A DNA stretch of 54,948 nucleotides, from NCBI GenBank assembly GCA_021371875.1, contig JAJFVH010000208.1, positions 1 to 54,948 on the forward strand. Reading direction: 5' to 3'. Each line of letters begins with the position of its first letter. The first letter of the stretch is position 1. Source of the DNA: Bacteroidales bacterium (lineage in GTDB: Bacteria > Bacteroidota > Bacteroidia > Bacteroidales > Paludibacteraceae). The notes below the pieces were generated by a model, which did not search any database, was not told where the DNA came from, and saw only the letters and a program-made list of their open reading frames with translations. Both the position numbers and the translations under genes were made by a program. Shown one piece after another: positions 44,374 through 51,602 of this stretch.

Positions 44374-44682
44374 ATGAACAAACCAAACATTAAATTTTGG
44401 ATAGGCTATTATTTTGGACTAAGCTGCATACTTCACCCTGAAACCGGAAGATGGATTTTAACCGGTTTTTTTGACGACCAGGTAGTATGTCGAAGAAACA
44501 TAGGAGAACCGGACGAAGATTGCATGTACTATCCGATTTCAGAAGTCTCCTTTATTTTGAAGAAGATTAATCCTTTCCTTTTTGAATCTGTAAATGATTT
44601 ATCCCTTTTTATTAAAACCAAAGCCCTTGAAGGTTATTGGGTATTTGAAGATAAAAGTGTTAAAGTAATTTTTGAAGAGTAG
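44374..44682 (+). CDS. Hypothetical protein
   Basis: 102 aa, aromatic, beta-rich first half (KFWIGYYFGLSCILHPETGR) and helical second half. Composition resembles its neighbours. A 41-bp AT-rich gap follows before the next gene. Function unknown. Confidence 0.5.
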   Translation: MNKPNIKFWIGYYFGLSCILHPETGRWILTGFFDDQVVCRRNIGEPDEDCMYYPISEVSFILKKINPFLFESVNDLSLFIKTKALEGYWVFEDKSVKVIFEE

Positions 44683-44723
44683 AACAACATTTGACCAATT
44701 CAAACTAATAAAATTATAGTAAA

Positions 44724-45578
44724 ATGAAAAACGATACAATTAGAAATTACAGAAATACTATTGTTATTGATTTTGTTGAACGTGGCGATAATTTCAGCCT
44801 GAATGTTCCTCATTACAGAAAGTGGATTTCTATTTTAAGGTTTTTGAGAAACAGAGGATGGGTTATTTCTGAAAACCCACACTACAAAAAGCAATACGCT
44901 TGCCTTTCAAAATATCATAGGATAGGATATAAAAACAACATGGCTTGTCTGCTTGAAATTAGGGCAGCAGGCGTTGAAGTACAATTTGGCAACATTAAGA
45001 ATTTATGGCATGGTTGCGAACAATCTTTTTGGGACAATCCTAACGACGAAAGATTTAATAAACTAACTTACTTGGAATCATGCGCTGTAAAACTTGAAAT
45101 ATGGAAGTACAAAGAGTATTGTAAAAAATTCAAGTTGGTTGTTATTCCAGACAAAAGCAAGATGTCTGCAATAGAATCTATAATTGATAACCTAAAGGTT
45201 AATTCTCACATTCACGGAAACGTCAATTGTCTTGAGGATATTAAGATCGATATGCAGAAAGATAACTATAATTCACAACACAATAGCACCGATAAAAACG
45301 GAAAGAAAATTATTTGTGGAGAAACTAAATATTTCTACGATTACTCTACAAGAAGGATAATGTGTGGTGAAGTTTGGCATCATATAAACAATATGTGGTG
45401 GGTCATTTGTGGTGGAATTAATCGAAATGTTTCTGCATTTAATTTATTTGATTTTGATCCACTGTTGCCAAGAAGAAAACCAATCGGGAAAGATGGTATT
45501 GAATCTTTGCTTGAAAGATTTTCAAAGTCAAAAAACTATAAAAAATGCTTACAAATTGTATCATTCTATAACCTATAA
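44724..45578 (+). CDS. Conserved hypothetical phage protein
   Basis: 284 aa. Central segment (ACLSKYHRIGYKNNMACLLE, later SFWDNPNDERFNKLTYLES) is seen in unnamed Bacteroides phage proteins, where a carbohydrate- or nucleotide-related role has not been shown. Near the C-terminus Trp-rich strands (CGEVWHHINNMWWVICGG) look like a small beta domain. The 100-bp gap after it holds the strong hairpin at 45629-45663. Confidence 0.6.
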   Translation: MKNDTIRNYRNTIVIDFVERGDNFSLNVPHYRKWISILRFLRNRGWVISENPHYKKQYACLSKYHRIGYKNNMACLLEIRAAGVEVQFGNIKNLWHGCEQSFWDNPNDERFNKLTYLESCAVKLEIWKYKEYCKKFKLVVIPDKSKMSAIESIIDNLKVNSHIHGNVNCLEDIKIDMQKDNYNSQHNSTDKNGKKIICGETKYFYDYSTRRIMCGEVWHHINNMWWVICGGINRNVSAFNLFDFDPLLPRRKPIGKDGIESLLERFSKSKNYKKCLQIVSFYNL

Positions 45579-45628
45579 GGTTCAACTAGACAAGAATCCG
45601 AAATAACACCAAACCAATTTTATTAATC

Positions 45629-45663
45629 ACTCATCCTGCAACTTAAATTGTTGTGGGGTGAGT
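45629..45663 (+). promoter_or_regulatory. Strong 14-bp RNA hairpin upstream of the 88-aa gene
   Basis: A629 to C642 pairs with G650 to T663, 14 bp with a few G-U pairs, closing a 7-nt loop (TTAAATT). It ends 16 nt before the start at 45679 and covers the region where a ribosome would bind. No T tract follows, so a role in mRNA stability or translation control is likelier than termination. Confidence 0.5.
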
Positions 45664-45678
45664 ATTGACTTAAAAGTT

Positions 45679-45945
45679 ATGAAGACTATAAAAATTCAAA
45701 CGGGAGTTGGCATAAGAGAAGCCGATGTATTTGAGGAATTTGAATGCGTTGGTAGAAAGTTTGCAATAACTCGTCATGCTGTAAAAAGGAGACTTAGGGT
45801 TGTAACTGATTTTTTAACTGGATACATGATAGGAATTCCAGAGTATGGCATACAGAATGCTAAAAATAAAGCAATTATAATCATTGAATCACATTCTGAT
45901 TTTGATTATTCAAAATATCCTATAATCAATGGACCACTTACATAA
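45679..45945 (+). CDS. Hypothetical protein
   Basis: 88 aa from the Met at 45679 (MKTIKIQTGVGIREADVFEE); an in-frame Met at 45658 falls inside the hairpin and is not used. Beta-rich, basic middle (ITRHAVKRRLRVVTDFLTGY). Its last 17 bp overlap the next gene. Not recognised. Confidence 0.5.
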   Translation: MKTIKIQTGVGIREADVFEEFECVGRKFAITRHAVKRRLRVVTDFLTGYMIGIPEYGIQNAKNKAIIIIESHSDFDYSKYPIINGPLT

Positions 45946-46282
45946 TATTGACTCTGTTCATCAACTTCAGGCGGTACAAAGAGCCATAATATCTATTCAG
46001 GGTAATATTGAGTTTAGTCAGGAACAAATCGATTCACTTGAAAAGTATTTCCATTATTTATACTCAATTGGATACCATCAAGGCACCAGACAAAATTCAC
46101 ATAGAAAAGTGGTATTTGAGGTTGATGAAAACGGAAGGATACTACATCGTTACAACAGCACGGTTGAAGCTGCATTTTATTTGGGTGTAACTAAATCAAG
46201 TATTGGCCGGGCAATAAAAGACAAGTTTAAATGTAAAGGTAAAATCTTAATTTATGGAAACTCCAACCTGGCAAAAGACTGA
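45929..46282 (+). CDS. NUMOD1-like DNA-binding protein
   Basis: 117 aa. C-terminal half (KVVFEVDENGRILHRYNSTV then EAAFYLGVTKSSIGRAIKD) is the NUMOD1 modular DNA-binding helix-turn-helix usually attached to HNH or GIY-YIG homing endonucleases. No nuclease domain is present, so it acts alone as a DNA-binding protein, or is a remnant. The N-terminal part is a coiled helix. Overlaps NinG by 29 bp. Confidence 0.65.
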   Translation: MDHLHNIDSVHQLQAVQRAIISIQGNIEFSQEQIDSLEKYFHYLYSIGYHQGTRQNSHRKVVFEVDENGRILHRYNSTVEAAFYLGVTKSSIGRAIKDKFKCKGKILIYGNSNLAKD

Positions 46283-46871
46283 AATGATTTGTGCATGCAC
46301 TAAACCATTCAGGCCACAATATCGAAATGGAATACTTGTATCAAAATCATGCCCGAATTGTCGGCTTAAATCACTTCACAAACCTACAGGCGTGCGTTTG
46401 GCTTCAGAACTACCAATCAGTCGAAATAAGCCCGAAAAACGCAAGAAAACACCGCGTCAATGTGCAATGGATCGAGCCGATGAATGGTTTTCGCGTTATA
46501 TCAGGCTTAAATACTCTTTTGAATCCGGTGGAGAACTATTTTGTAAATGCTACACCTGTGGTAATCCGAAGCCAATTTTAGTTATAGAAAATGGTCATTT
46601 CCAGAGGAGAGGTTACAAAACAACCCGATTCCACCCGAATGATGCACGACCGCAATGTACCTTCTGTAATCATCACCGGTCCGGAGAGCCTGAAAAGTTT
46701 GAATTAAACCTTATCCGAGATATTGGTCAAGACAAAGTGAATGAACTCAAAAAACTTGCCCAACAAATCGGAGAAGATAACGAACCATTTTACCGGGAAC
46801 AGGCCGCTAAATATCGGAAGTTATTCAATATGCTTTTAAAAGAACGAAAACTTAAATCACCTTGGAAATGA
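46254..46871 (+). CDS. ninG: NinG-like recombination protein
   Basis: 205 aa. Lambda NinG supports phage recombination and resolves branched DNA. Seen: Cys motifs near the N-terminus (CACTKPF...CPNC), CAMDRADEWFSRYIRLKYS, then CKCYTCGNPKPI, GHFQRRGYKTTRFHPNDARP and QCTFCNHHRSGEPEKFELNL, the complete NinG pattern with an HNH-type His/Asn/Cys cluster. Usual length is ~200 aa. It is preceded by NUMOD1 and followed by a 85-aa gene that starts within its stop codon. Confidence 0.85.
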   Translation: METPTWQKTEMICACTKPFRPQYRNGILVSKSCPNCRLKSLHKPTGVRLASELPISRNKPEKRKKTPRQCAMDRADEWFSRYIRLKYSFESGGELFCKCYTCGNPKPILVIENGHFQRRGYKTTRFHPNDARPQCTFCNHHRSGEPEKFELNLIRDIGQDKVNELKKLAQQIGEDNEPFYREQAAKYRKLFNMLLKERKLKSPWK

Positions 46872-47125
46872 GTAAAGTGTATTTAATAGGCGCACATGTT
46901 GGGGCCGGAACATATCGAAATAATAAGGCAAGATTTATCAAACCCGTAAATGCACAAGTTATTTGTGTATCAAGCGTAGAAGATATACCCATTGAGGATA
47001 GAATGCAGCAAATTGCAGAAGTACATAGCTTAAAAGCTCGATCAATAATGGATTTGCCTTTAATTGAGTGTGCAAATCCAGATAAAAGAAAGTCACACGA
47101 ACGTCCTTATAAATTTCACCGATAA
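46868..47125 (+). CDS. Hypothetical small protein
   Basis: 85 aa from ATG at 46868 (MSKVYLIGAHVGAGTYRNNK), which overlaps the NinG stop (ATGA). Contains a beta-alpha start of nucleotide-binding look (LIGAHVGAGT) but is too short for a full fold. It has no recognised family. Confidence 0.5.
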   Translation: MSKVYLIGAHVGAGTYRNNKARFIKPVNAQVICVSSVEDIPIEDRMQQIAEVHSLKARSIMDLPLIECANPDKRKSHERPYKFHR

Positions 47126-47135
47126 AACTACAACC

Positions 47136-47654
47136 ATGCCACTAAATAAATCAAAAGGAAACATGTATGAATTTGTCACTCATACATGGAATACAGTAAA
47201 AGAACAATGTTTTCACGACTGTTCTTACTGTTATTGTAAGGCAATTGCAAAAAGGTTTAATTCACCTCAGAAGCCGGTTGATTTCGATGAAAAAGAGCTT
47301 AAAACAAAATTAGGATCCGGAAACTTTATTTTCGTTGGTTCTTCTTGTGATATGTTCGCCAAAAACATTCCTGATATATGGATTCAAGAAACATTAAATC
47401 ATTGCCGAAAGTTTGACAATGAATATTTATTTCAGACAAAAAATCCGGGTTCTATTGAAGGATTGCTTGAGCAAATGATTTTCCCCGATAAAATCAGAGT
47501 ATGCACGACTATTGAAACAAATAGGTTTATTCCTGAGATAATGGGTAATTCTCCAACTCCAAATACAAGGGCTATGGATATGAATGAAATTGCCCATAAA
47601 GAGATAAAAACATATGTAACCATCGAGCCGATCATAGATTTTGATCTTGATTAA
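47136..47654 (+). CDS. Gp37/Gp68 (DUF5131) radical-SAM-like protein, N-terminal part
   Basis: 172 aa from ATG at 47136 (MPLNKSKGNMYEFVTHTWN). Carries CFHDCSYC at 25-32, a CX3CX2C iron-sulfur motif, then GNFIFVGSSCDMFAKNIPDI and YLFQTKNPG, the core of phage Gp37/Gp68-like proteins related to radical SAM enzymes (spore-photoproduct-lyase type). The frame ends at TAA 47652-47654 just after IEPIIDFDLD, and the normal C-terminal part continues in the same frame from the adjacent ATG at 47655. So the gene is split by one stop codon; the Fe-S and SAM part stays in this piece. Confidence 0.75.
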   Translation: MPLNKSKGNMYEFVTHTWNTVKEQCFHDCSYCYCKAIAKRFNSPQKPVDFDEKELKTKLGSGNFIFVGSSCDMFAKNIPDIWIQETLNHCRKFDNEYLFQTKNPGSIEGLLEQMIFPDKIRVCTTIETNRFIPEIMGNSPTPNTRAMDMNEIAHKEIKTYVTIEPIIDFDLD

Positions 47655-47825
47655 ATGGTTTATTTAATTGAAACCTGTTTACCGGAACAGGTAAATATTG
47701 GTGCCAACTCAGGAAATATTAAACTTCCTGAACCGCCAAAAGAAAAGGTACTCGCTCTTATTTCTAAACTTCAAAAGTTTACAACAATTCACAATAAATC
47801 AAACCTTAAAAGACTTTTGAAATGA
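47655..47825 (+). pseudogene. C-terminal part of the split Gp37/Gp68-like gene
   Basis: 56 aa, in the same frame as the gene before it, beginning with ATG directly after its TAA. It starts MVYLIETCLPEQVNIGANSG, which is the standard continuation of the family (VxLIxxCxPxQVNIGADSG), and ends near NLKRLLK. The TAA replaces one codon of an otherwise intact gene. It could be dead, or made as a separate chain by reinitiation because stop and start touch (TAAATG). Confidence 0.65.
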
Positions 47826-48115
47826 AAAACACAAAATTCAACAAACGATATTTTATCAGGAGAATCATTTCTTTGCCTTTTGTCTTTGGAATAATACTTA
47901 TCGCTCATAATCTGTTTGTCTTAAAGAGAACCTATCATTATTTGATGTATGGAGGTGAATACGTGAATTTCGAAGAAAACGAACGAGATAGTATGGTTGG
48001 AATCTTTGAAATGCTAAAAGAGATCAGGAGCCACCAAACCTACAGGTATAAATCACCTGAAGATGAATTTTTAGAATGGGAGTTGTGGAGTAAAAGACAA
48101 AATAAGAACACTTAA
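47822..48115 (+). CDS. Small membrane protein
   Basis: 97 aa; one TM segment at about residues 14-33 (ISLPFVFGIILIAHNLFVLK) after a basic N-terminus, then an acidic helical outer or cytosolic part. It starts 4 bp inside the preceding frame. Its presence amid early genes suggests a host-envelope modifier. Not recognised. Confidence 0.55.
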   Translation: MKNTKFNKRYFIRRIISLPFVFGIILIAHNLFVLKRTYHYLMYGGEYVNFEENERDSMVGIFEMLKEIRSHQTYRYKSPEDEFLEWELWSKRQNKNT

Positions 48116-48125
48116 AATTTTAGTT

Positions 48126-48824
48126 ATGGCCAAGAATCCAGCGTTTAATTTTTACTCTGACAACTTTCTTTCTGGTACAATGTTTTTTACCGACGAACAA
48201 ACTGGAAAGTATATAAGGCTTCTTTGCGCCCAACATCAAACTGGACATTTAGAAGAAAAACATATGATTTTCATATGTAAGGGTCATGATGATGATATAT
48301 GGAAAAAATTTATCAAAGATGAGAATGGTTTATACTTCAATGAACGCCTTGATTTTGAGATAAACAAGCGAAATTCATACTCTGAATCTAGGTCTAACAA
48401 TAAGAAAGGAAAGAAGTTAAAGAATAAAATCATATCTGAATCACATGATCCACATATGGGAATAGGAAAGGGAATAGGAAAAGGAATAGGAAAAGGTATT
48501 ATTCTTTCTTCTTTAAATATTGAGTTTGAAACTTTTTGGAATGAATATGATAAGAAAGTTGGTGATAAATCAAAACTTGAAAAGAAGTGGATTGCACTAT
48601 CCGACAAAGACAGGGAATCAATCTTAGAATATATTCCACTCTACAAACTTTCTCAACCTGATAAGAAATTCAGAAAAAACCCATCAACATTTTTAAATAA
48701 CAAATCTTGGAACGACGAAATAATTTTTTCAAATGGAGGAAAACAACAACAACTCTCAGTTAGTGACAGGTCGGGGGAACTTGACGGAATTGTTTCGGCA
48801 GTCTTTAGATCGAAAGGAATGTGA
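48126..48824 (+). CDS. Replication initiation-like protein
   Basis: 232 aa. N-terminal NPAFNFYSDNFLSGTMFFTD then EQTGKYIRLLCAQHQTGHLE is the DUF1376-like winged-helix start of Bacteroidota phage replication proteins. A middle GIGKGIGKGIGKG linker is encoded by a tandem 12-bp repeat (about 48459-48498). The C-terminal part (FETFWNEYDKKVGDKSKLEK then WIALSDKDRESILEYIPLY) is the second conserved domain in such DnaD-like proteins. It is probably needed to load the host helicase at the phage origin. Overlaps the next gene by 92 bp in another frame. Confidence 0.75.
   Translation: MAKNPAFNFYSDNFLSGTMFFTDEQTGKYIRLLCAQHQTGHLEEKHMIFICKGHDDDIWKKFIKDENGLYFNERLDFEINKRNSYSESRSNNKKGKKLKNKIISESHDPHMGIGKGIGKGIGKGIILSSLNIEFETFWNEYDKKVGDKSKLEKKWIALSDKDRESILEYIPLYKLSQPDKKFRKNPSTFLNNKSWNDEIIFSNGGKQQQLSVSDRSGELDGIVSAVFRSKGM
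48459..48498 (+). repeat. 12-bp tandem repeat in linker of the replication gene
   Basis: About three and a third copies of GGAATAGGAAAA-like units (with small changes) encode the IGKG repeats. The number could vary by slippage and change linker length without breaking the frame. Confidence 0.8.
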
Positions 48825-49182
48825 ACATACTTCTGAAATTTCAATTTTTACAGGAACCGTTGCAAGTGAAAATGAGATCAAGTCTGAAGTCAAAAAACTA
48901 ATGGCTGCTTTCCCGGACGTAAAGAGCGATTTTCTTATTGTTCTTGTCGAACGAATGATTGATAAGAAATTCACAAAAGAAAGGGTAAAGGAAGCTATAA
49001 ACCACGTTATCGATACAAATCCATATCAACGCCCATCTATTGCAAATATTATCTCATTCGATCGGAAAATAAAGGTTTATACCTATTCCGAAATTTCATC
49101 AAAGTGCTATCCTGGTTATTCTGCTTTCGATCATTTTGAAAAAATAGAAATTGAAGGTAGGAAAAGGTATATTGAGAAATAA
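48733..49182 (+). CDS. Putative replication accessory protein; its stop codon is shared with the first attC-like site
   Basis: 149 aa. N-terminus is Asn/Gln-rich and overlaps the end of the replication gene; no later Met fits the start well. The core KLMAAFPDVKSDFLIVLVER, and NPYQRPSIANIISFDRKIKV then YTYSEISSKC resemble small proteins often encoded after DnaD-like genes in Bacteroides phages, so a helicase-loader or partner role is possible. The stop TAA (49180-49182) is also the first bases of attC-like site A, so the cassette array was joined exactly at the end of this gene. Confidence 0.65.
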   Translation: MEENNNNSQLVTGRGNLTELFRQSLDRKECEHTSEISIFTGTVASENEIKSEVKKLMAAFPDVKSDFLIVLVERMIDKKFTKERVKEAINHVIDTNPYQRPSIANIISFDRKIKVYTYSEISSKCYPGYSAFDHFEKIEIEGRKRYIEK

Positions 49183-49311
49183 CGATTGGTGATATATGCA
49201 GTAGCGGACTACGAAGCACAAAACTATCAAACTATAACAACAGATAATACGAGTATAAACCTTACGCATACCAATAAACCCGCTATTTTTTATATACGGT
49301 GTTATATGCCG
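49181..49311 (+). repeat. attC-like site A
   Basis: Left arm AACGATTGGTGATATATG-CAGTAGCGG (49181-49207) pairs imperfectly with right arm CCCGCTATTTTTTATATACG to 49298 followed by GTGTTATATGCCG (to 49311); 13 of 16 core positions match. The spacer is about 70 nt and AT-rich. First site of the array. Confidence 0.7.
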
Positions 49312-49341
49312 CTTTTTATTATTAATCAATAATTTACATAA

Positions 49342-49755
49342 ATGGAAGCAAGCGAATTGAGATTAGGAAATTTAGTTACAATTGATAATGAAAAACATTG
49401 GGCTAAATTGAAAAATATGCCTTTAAAAATTACCGCTATAAATCAATTGCAAGATTTAGAAGGCTCAAAAAACGGAGTGGGATTAGAACACTTGGTTCAA
49501 TTACCAAATACTTATTATGAAACTTACTCGCAGTATTTACATTTTATTAAGCCAATAGAATTAAACGAAGCGTGGTTAAAATCATTTGGATTTAAACCAC
49601 TTAGTAAAGACTTTCAAAAAAATGCAGTAATTATTCACACTCGAAAACGTGGATTTGTGGTTAATACTAAAATTCCAGTTTTAAAATACGTGCATCAACT
49701 ACAAAACTTATACTATGCACTTCGAGGAGAAGAACTGTCTTTAAATGCCTTATAA
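49342..49755 (+). CDS. Cassette gene 1: Bacteroidota phage small-protein family (ExxxGNL ... HxLQNLYY), copy 2
   Basis: 137 aa. Starts EASELRLGNLVTIDNEKHWA, has PIELNEAWLKSFGFKPLS in the middle and VHQLQNLYYALRGEEL at the C-terminus: the same family as the gene at 29301. The TAA stop (49753-49755) is the start of attC-like site B. The family is common in Bacteroidota mobile elements; role unknown. Confidence 0.75.
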   Translation: MEASELRLGNLVTIDNEKHWAKLKNMPLKITAINQLQDLEGSKNGVGLEHLVQLPNTYYETYSQYLHFIKPIELNEAWLKSFGFKPLSKDFQKNAVIIHTRKRGFVVNTKIPVLKYVHQLQNLYYALRGEELSLNAL

Positions 49756-49953
49756 CGGTTTGGGCATGTTGCGTTAATTTGTGGATTTGAAACACTAAAA
49801 ATAAAGAAAAATGAAAACACCGGAAGAAATTGCACAATGGGTAATAAATAATAGATACCCCCGAAACGAAAAGGAAAAGATAAGTGATGCCGAAATGTAT
49901 CATAGTTTAGTAGAAAGCATAACAAATTTATGCAATATGCCTGTTGTTAACGG
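49753..49953 (+). repeat. attC-like site B (long spacer)
   Basis: Left arm TAACGGTTTGGGCATGTTGCG (49753-49773) matches the complement of right arm TGCAATATGCCTGTTGTTAA (49931-49950) in about ten core positions. Spacer is ~157 nt and contains the start of the next reading frame. Directly after the right arm is TTAACGGCTGGCAC, which resembles the left arm of site H, so two arms abut. Confidence 0.5.
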
Positions 49954-50101
49954 CTGGCACTTATTTGATGAACAAAAGCCAACTATCGGTAATTATATAG
50001 ACATAGAATGGAATGACGGAACAGTTGATGAGAATATACGATACGATGGGTTTAATCCAACATTTAGTCTTTTGCCTATTAAGTGGCGTGCTTGCCGGTA
50101 A
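49811..50101 (+). CDS. Cassette gene 2: frame crossing site B, C-terminal DUF551-like part
   Basis: 96 aa. The first ~48 residues (MKTPEEIAQWVINNRYPRNE then KEKISDAEMYHSLVESI) look like the N-terminus of a separate Bacteroidota phage protein and are encoded in the attC spacer. The frame continues through the right arm (NMPVVNG) into a WHLFDEQKPTIGNYIDIEWN segment and ends IKWRAC, a DUF551-like pattern. It is either a chimera made by cassette recombination, or the cassette gene starts at a later codon. Stop TAA (50099-50101) begins site C. Confidence 0.5.
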   Translation: MKTPEEIAQWVINNRYPRNEKEKISDAEMYHSLVESITNLCNMPVVNGWHLFDEQKPTIGNYIDIEWNDGTVDENIRYDGFNPTFSLLPIKWRACR

Positions 50102-50226
50102 CGGTAGGCAATATGAAATGTGCCGTAATTAAAACATAAATTTATCACACAGTAAAAAACTAAATATGAAACACATAAGTAAATTATTAAGACTAACAAA
50201 GGCATATTTTATATTGCTTGTTAGCG
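50099..50226 (+). repeat. attC-like site C
   Basis: Left arm TAACGGTAGGCAATATGAAA-TGTGCC (50099-50124); right arm GGCATATTTTATATTGCTTG-TTAGCG (50201-50226). GGCAATATGAAATGTGCC against the complement of the right arm matches 15 of 18, with the differences being C/T. Spacer ~76 nt. Confidence 0.75.
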
Positions 50227-50369
50227 GTTCGTTGTGGTGGAAAACCTCAATAATAATGCAACACGAAGACTTTGTAGGATGGATTAAAGTTACAAAGTGT
50301 TGCAAAATAGGCCCAGTTACAAGTGAAAAGTATTGTCCTGAATGTGGAAAGCGAATCATTAAACAATGA
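50166..50369 (+). CDS. Cassette gene 3: small zinc-ribbon protein; frame starts in site C
   Basis: 67 aa as a frame from 50166, but residues 1-30 are encoded by the site C spacer and right arm (KAYFILLVSGS). A more likely start is the in-frame Met at 50256 (MQHEDFVGWIKVTKCCKIG), giving 37 aa with CC and CPEC that would hold one zinc ion. Stop TGA at 50367-50369. Function unknown. Confidence 0.45.
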   Translation: MKHISKLLRLTKAYFILLVSGSLWWKTSIIMQHEDFVGWIKVTKCCKIGPVTSEKYCPECGKRIIKQ

Positions 50370-50370
50370 A

Positions 50371-50652
50371 CGCTAACGGGCTTGCGGCATGTTGTCGGGC
50401 GCTGCTGAAGAACTGACTAAGTTGAAACGAGTAAATAACAATCAAATACAAGTGCGATGGATACACCAATTAAAGTTCTGAAAGACAAGTTAAATGCTAT
50501 GAAGAATAGCCAAAATCATCCAAGTTTGCAACATCATCGGAAAAGTTTTGAGGTTGCTATACCGCAATATGAATTAGCAATTTCCATTTTGGAGGCGGCG
50601 GAGGCAAGCCGTGTGTACGAGGACAGCAACTGCAATAAACCGCTTGTTAGCG
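50371..50652 (+). repeat. attC-like site D (arms less certain)
   Basis: Left arm CGCTAACGGGCTTGCGGCAT-GTTGTCGGGC (50371-50400). The best right arm is around 50622-50652 (ends AAACCGCTTGTTAGCGG), partly complementary to it; a stretch near 50601-50612 (GAGGCAAGCCGTG) also matches the left arm, so the true partner is uncertain. The spacer is ~220 nt and codes for the first part of the next frame. Confidence 0.45.
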
Positions 50653-50744
50653 GTAGTTTTTGTCCTGAATGCAATAGCGAGAACATAAGACCTTATAATG
50701 ACACGCCAATGGAATGTTTAGAATGTCATCATGTATGGCTTTAA
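50457..50744 (+). CDS. Cassette gene 4: frame crossing site D into a zinc-ribbon segment
   Basis: 95 aa. N-terminal 1-60 (DTPIKVLKDKLNAMKNSQNH, HRKSFEVAIPQYELAISIL) is a helical unit typical of Bacteroidota phage small proteins; the frame then reads the site D right arm (NKPLVSG) into SFCPECNSENIRPYND and CLECHHVWL, a four-Cys zinc ribbon. It therefore looks like an N-terminal module joined to a cassette-borne ribbon. Ends at TAA 50742-50744, just before site E. Confidence 0.5.
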   Translation: MDTPIKVLKDKLNAMKNSQNHPSLQHHRKSFEVAIPQYELAISILEAAEASRVYEDSNCNKPLVSGSFCPECNSENIRPYNDTPMECLECHHVWL

Positions 50745-50749
50745 ATTAC

Positions 50750-50882
50750 CGCTAACGTTTGATTATATGAAACGGTGGGGATTAGGAAGCACTAACCTAT
50801 CAACACCGTAAACAGTTAATTAGTGCAAGTGGGCTAAAAAGACACACTACACCCCACTGTTTTATATAATGTGTTGTGTGCA
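50750..50882 (+). repeat. attC-like site E
   Basis: Left arm CGCTAACGTTTGATTATATG-AAACGGTGGGG (50750-50780); right arm CCCCACTGTTTTATATAATG-TGTTGTGTGCAG (50852-50882). The complement of the left arm matches CCCCAC(T)GTTT(T)ATATAAT with only C/T changes. Spacer 71 nt. One of the clearest sites. Confidence 0.8.
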
Positions 50883-50889
50883 GTACTTT

Positions 50890-51114
50890 ATGACAGGAGA
50901 TAATTACATAAACGAAAACAGAACTGAAACATTTAAAAAGGGTGAAAAAGTAGTAATGCATAGCTGTATGGAAGCAAAACTGCCTAAATACAACGGCAAA
51001 ATATGGACGTGCCAAACTGATAGTTTTTTAGATAGAGGCAAGCAGGAAGTAGTTTTTATAGAAGGTTTCAGTGGCTATTTTTCCGCAGAATATTTACAAC
51101 GTGTGCAGTCTTAG
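50890..51114 (+). CDS. Cassette gene 5: small soluble protein
   Basis: 74 aa from the Met at 50890 (MTGDNYINENRTETFKKGEK); the ATG at 50869 lies in the right arm of site E and is not used. One CxxC-less pair of Cys and a VVFIEGFSGYFSAEYLQRV strand-helix end; looks like a small beta protein. Unknown role. Confidence 0.6.
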   Translation: MTGDNYINENRTETFKKGEKVVMHSCMEAKLPKYNGKIWTCQTDSFLDRGKQEVVFIEGFSGYFSAEYLQRVQS

Positions 51115-51116
51115 TA

Positions 51117-51252
51117 TTGCACACAACGGTTGGCAATATAAAATCGTGCTGGAATACGAGGCACAACCATATCCGACCGCACAAACTTTGATACGAGAGA
51201 AAATATTTAATAACCGCACGAAACCAGCATGTTTTATATTGCGCGTTGTGCG
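51117..51252 (+). repeat. attC-like site F
   Basis: Left arm TTGCACACAACGGTTGGCAA-TATAAAATCGTGCTGG (51117-51152); right arm CCAGCATGTTTTATATTGCG-CGTTGTGCG (51224-51252). Nearly full complementarity apart from a one-base step and C/T changes. The core GTTGTGC at the right end fits attC. Spacer ~71 nt. Confidence 0.8.
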
Positions 51253-51274
51253 TAGTGCTTTAATAATCAAGACA

Positions 51275-51484
51275 ATGGAACAAACATTTGTATTTATTTA
51301 CGCAAAAGGACACGAAATAAAAGTGTTAAATATCGAAGAATCGAAAAGGCTTGATACTGAATTAAAATCAGATGGGTGGAAACATACTAACACATTAGAT
51401 GCGTGTACTTTTATCCAATATCTGCATAATAATTGTGATAACATTAGAAAAGAGATAAAAAACTTATCGAAGTGCGAATCTTAG
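51275..51484 (+). CDS. Cassette gene 6: small basic/acidic protein
   Basis: 69 aa from ATG 51275 (MEQTFVFIYAKGHEIKVLNI); longer in-frame starts would read through site F. The later part is helical (ESKRLDTELKSDGWKHTNTL, then LHNNCDNIRKEIKNL). Common small cassette-type protein, no known role. Stop TAG at 51482-51484. Confidence 0.6.
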   Translation: MEQTFVFIYAKGHEIKVLNIEESKRLDTELKSDGWKHTNTLDACTFIQYLHNNCDNIRKEIKNLSKCES

Positions 51485-51487
51485 CAT

Positions 51488-51586
51488 TACGCACAACGGT
51501 GGGTATATGTGATGTGCGCCCACGATAACTATAAATAATAGCACGACACTCATTGGCGCATGGCATATATACCGTGTTATGCACCG
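51488..51586 (+). repeat. attC-like site G
   Basis: Left arm TACGCACAACGGTGGGTATA-TGTGATGTGCGCC (51488-51520); right arm GGCGCATGGCATATATACCG-TGTTATGCACCG (51555-51586). Clear complementarity with C/T changes; core GTTATGC. Spacer 34 nt. Confidence 0.8.
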
Positions 51587-51602
51587 TTTTTAATTACTTA
51601 AT

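Noticed and set aside
45929-46282. Homing endonuclease
   Set aside because: Only a NUMOD1-like DNA-binding segment is visible; HNH or GIY-YIG catalytic parts are missing.
47652-47654. Genetic code with TAA read as an amino acid
   Set aside because: Most genes in the window end at TAA in the expected place, so recoding would fuse neighbouring genes.
49811-49953. Treating the site B spacer as a normal gene start with no attC
   Set aside because: The right arm inside it is complementary to the left arm at 49753 and carries the GTT core, so the attC reading is preferred, though the frame may still be translated.
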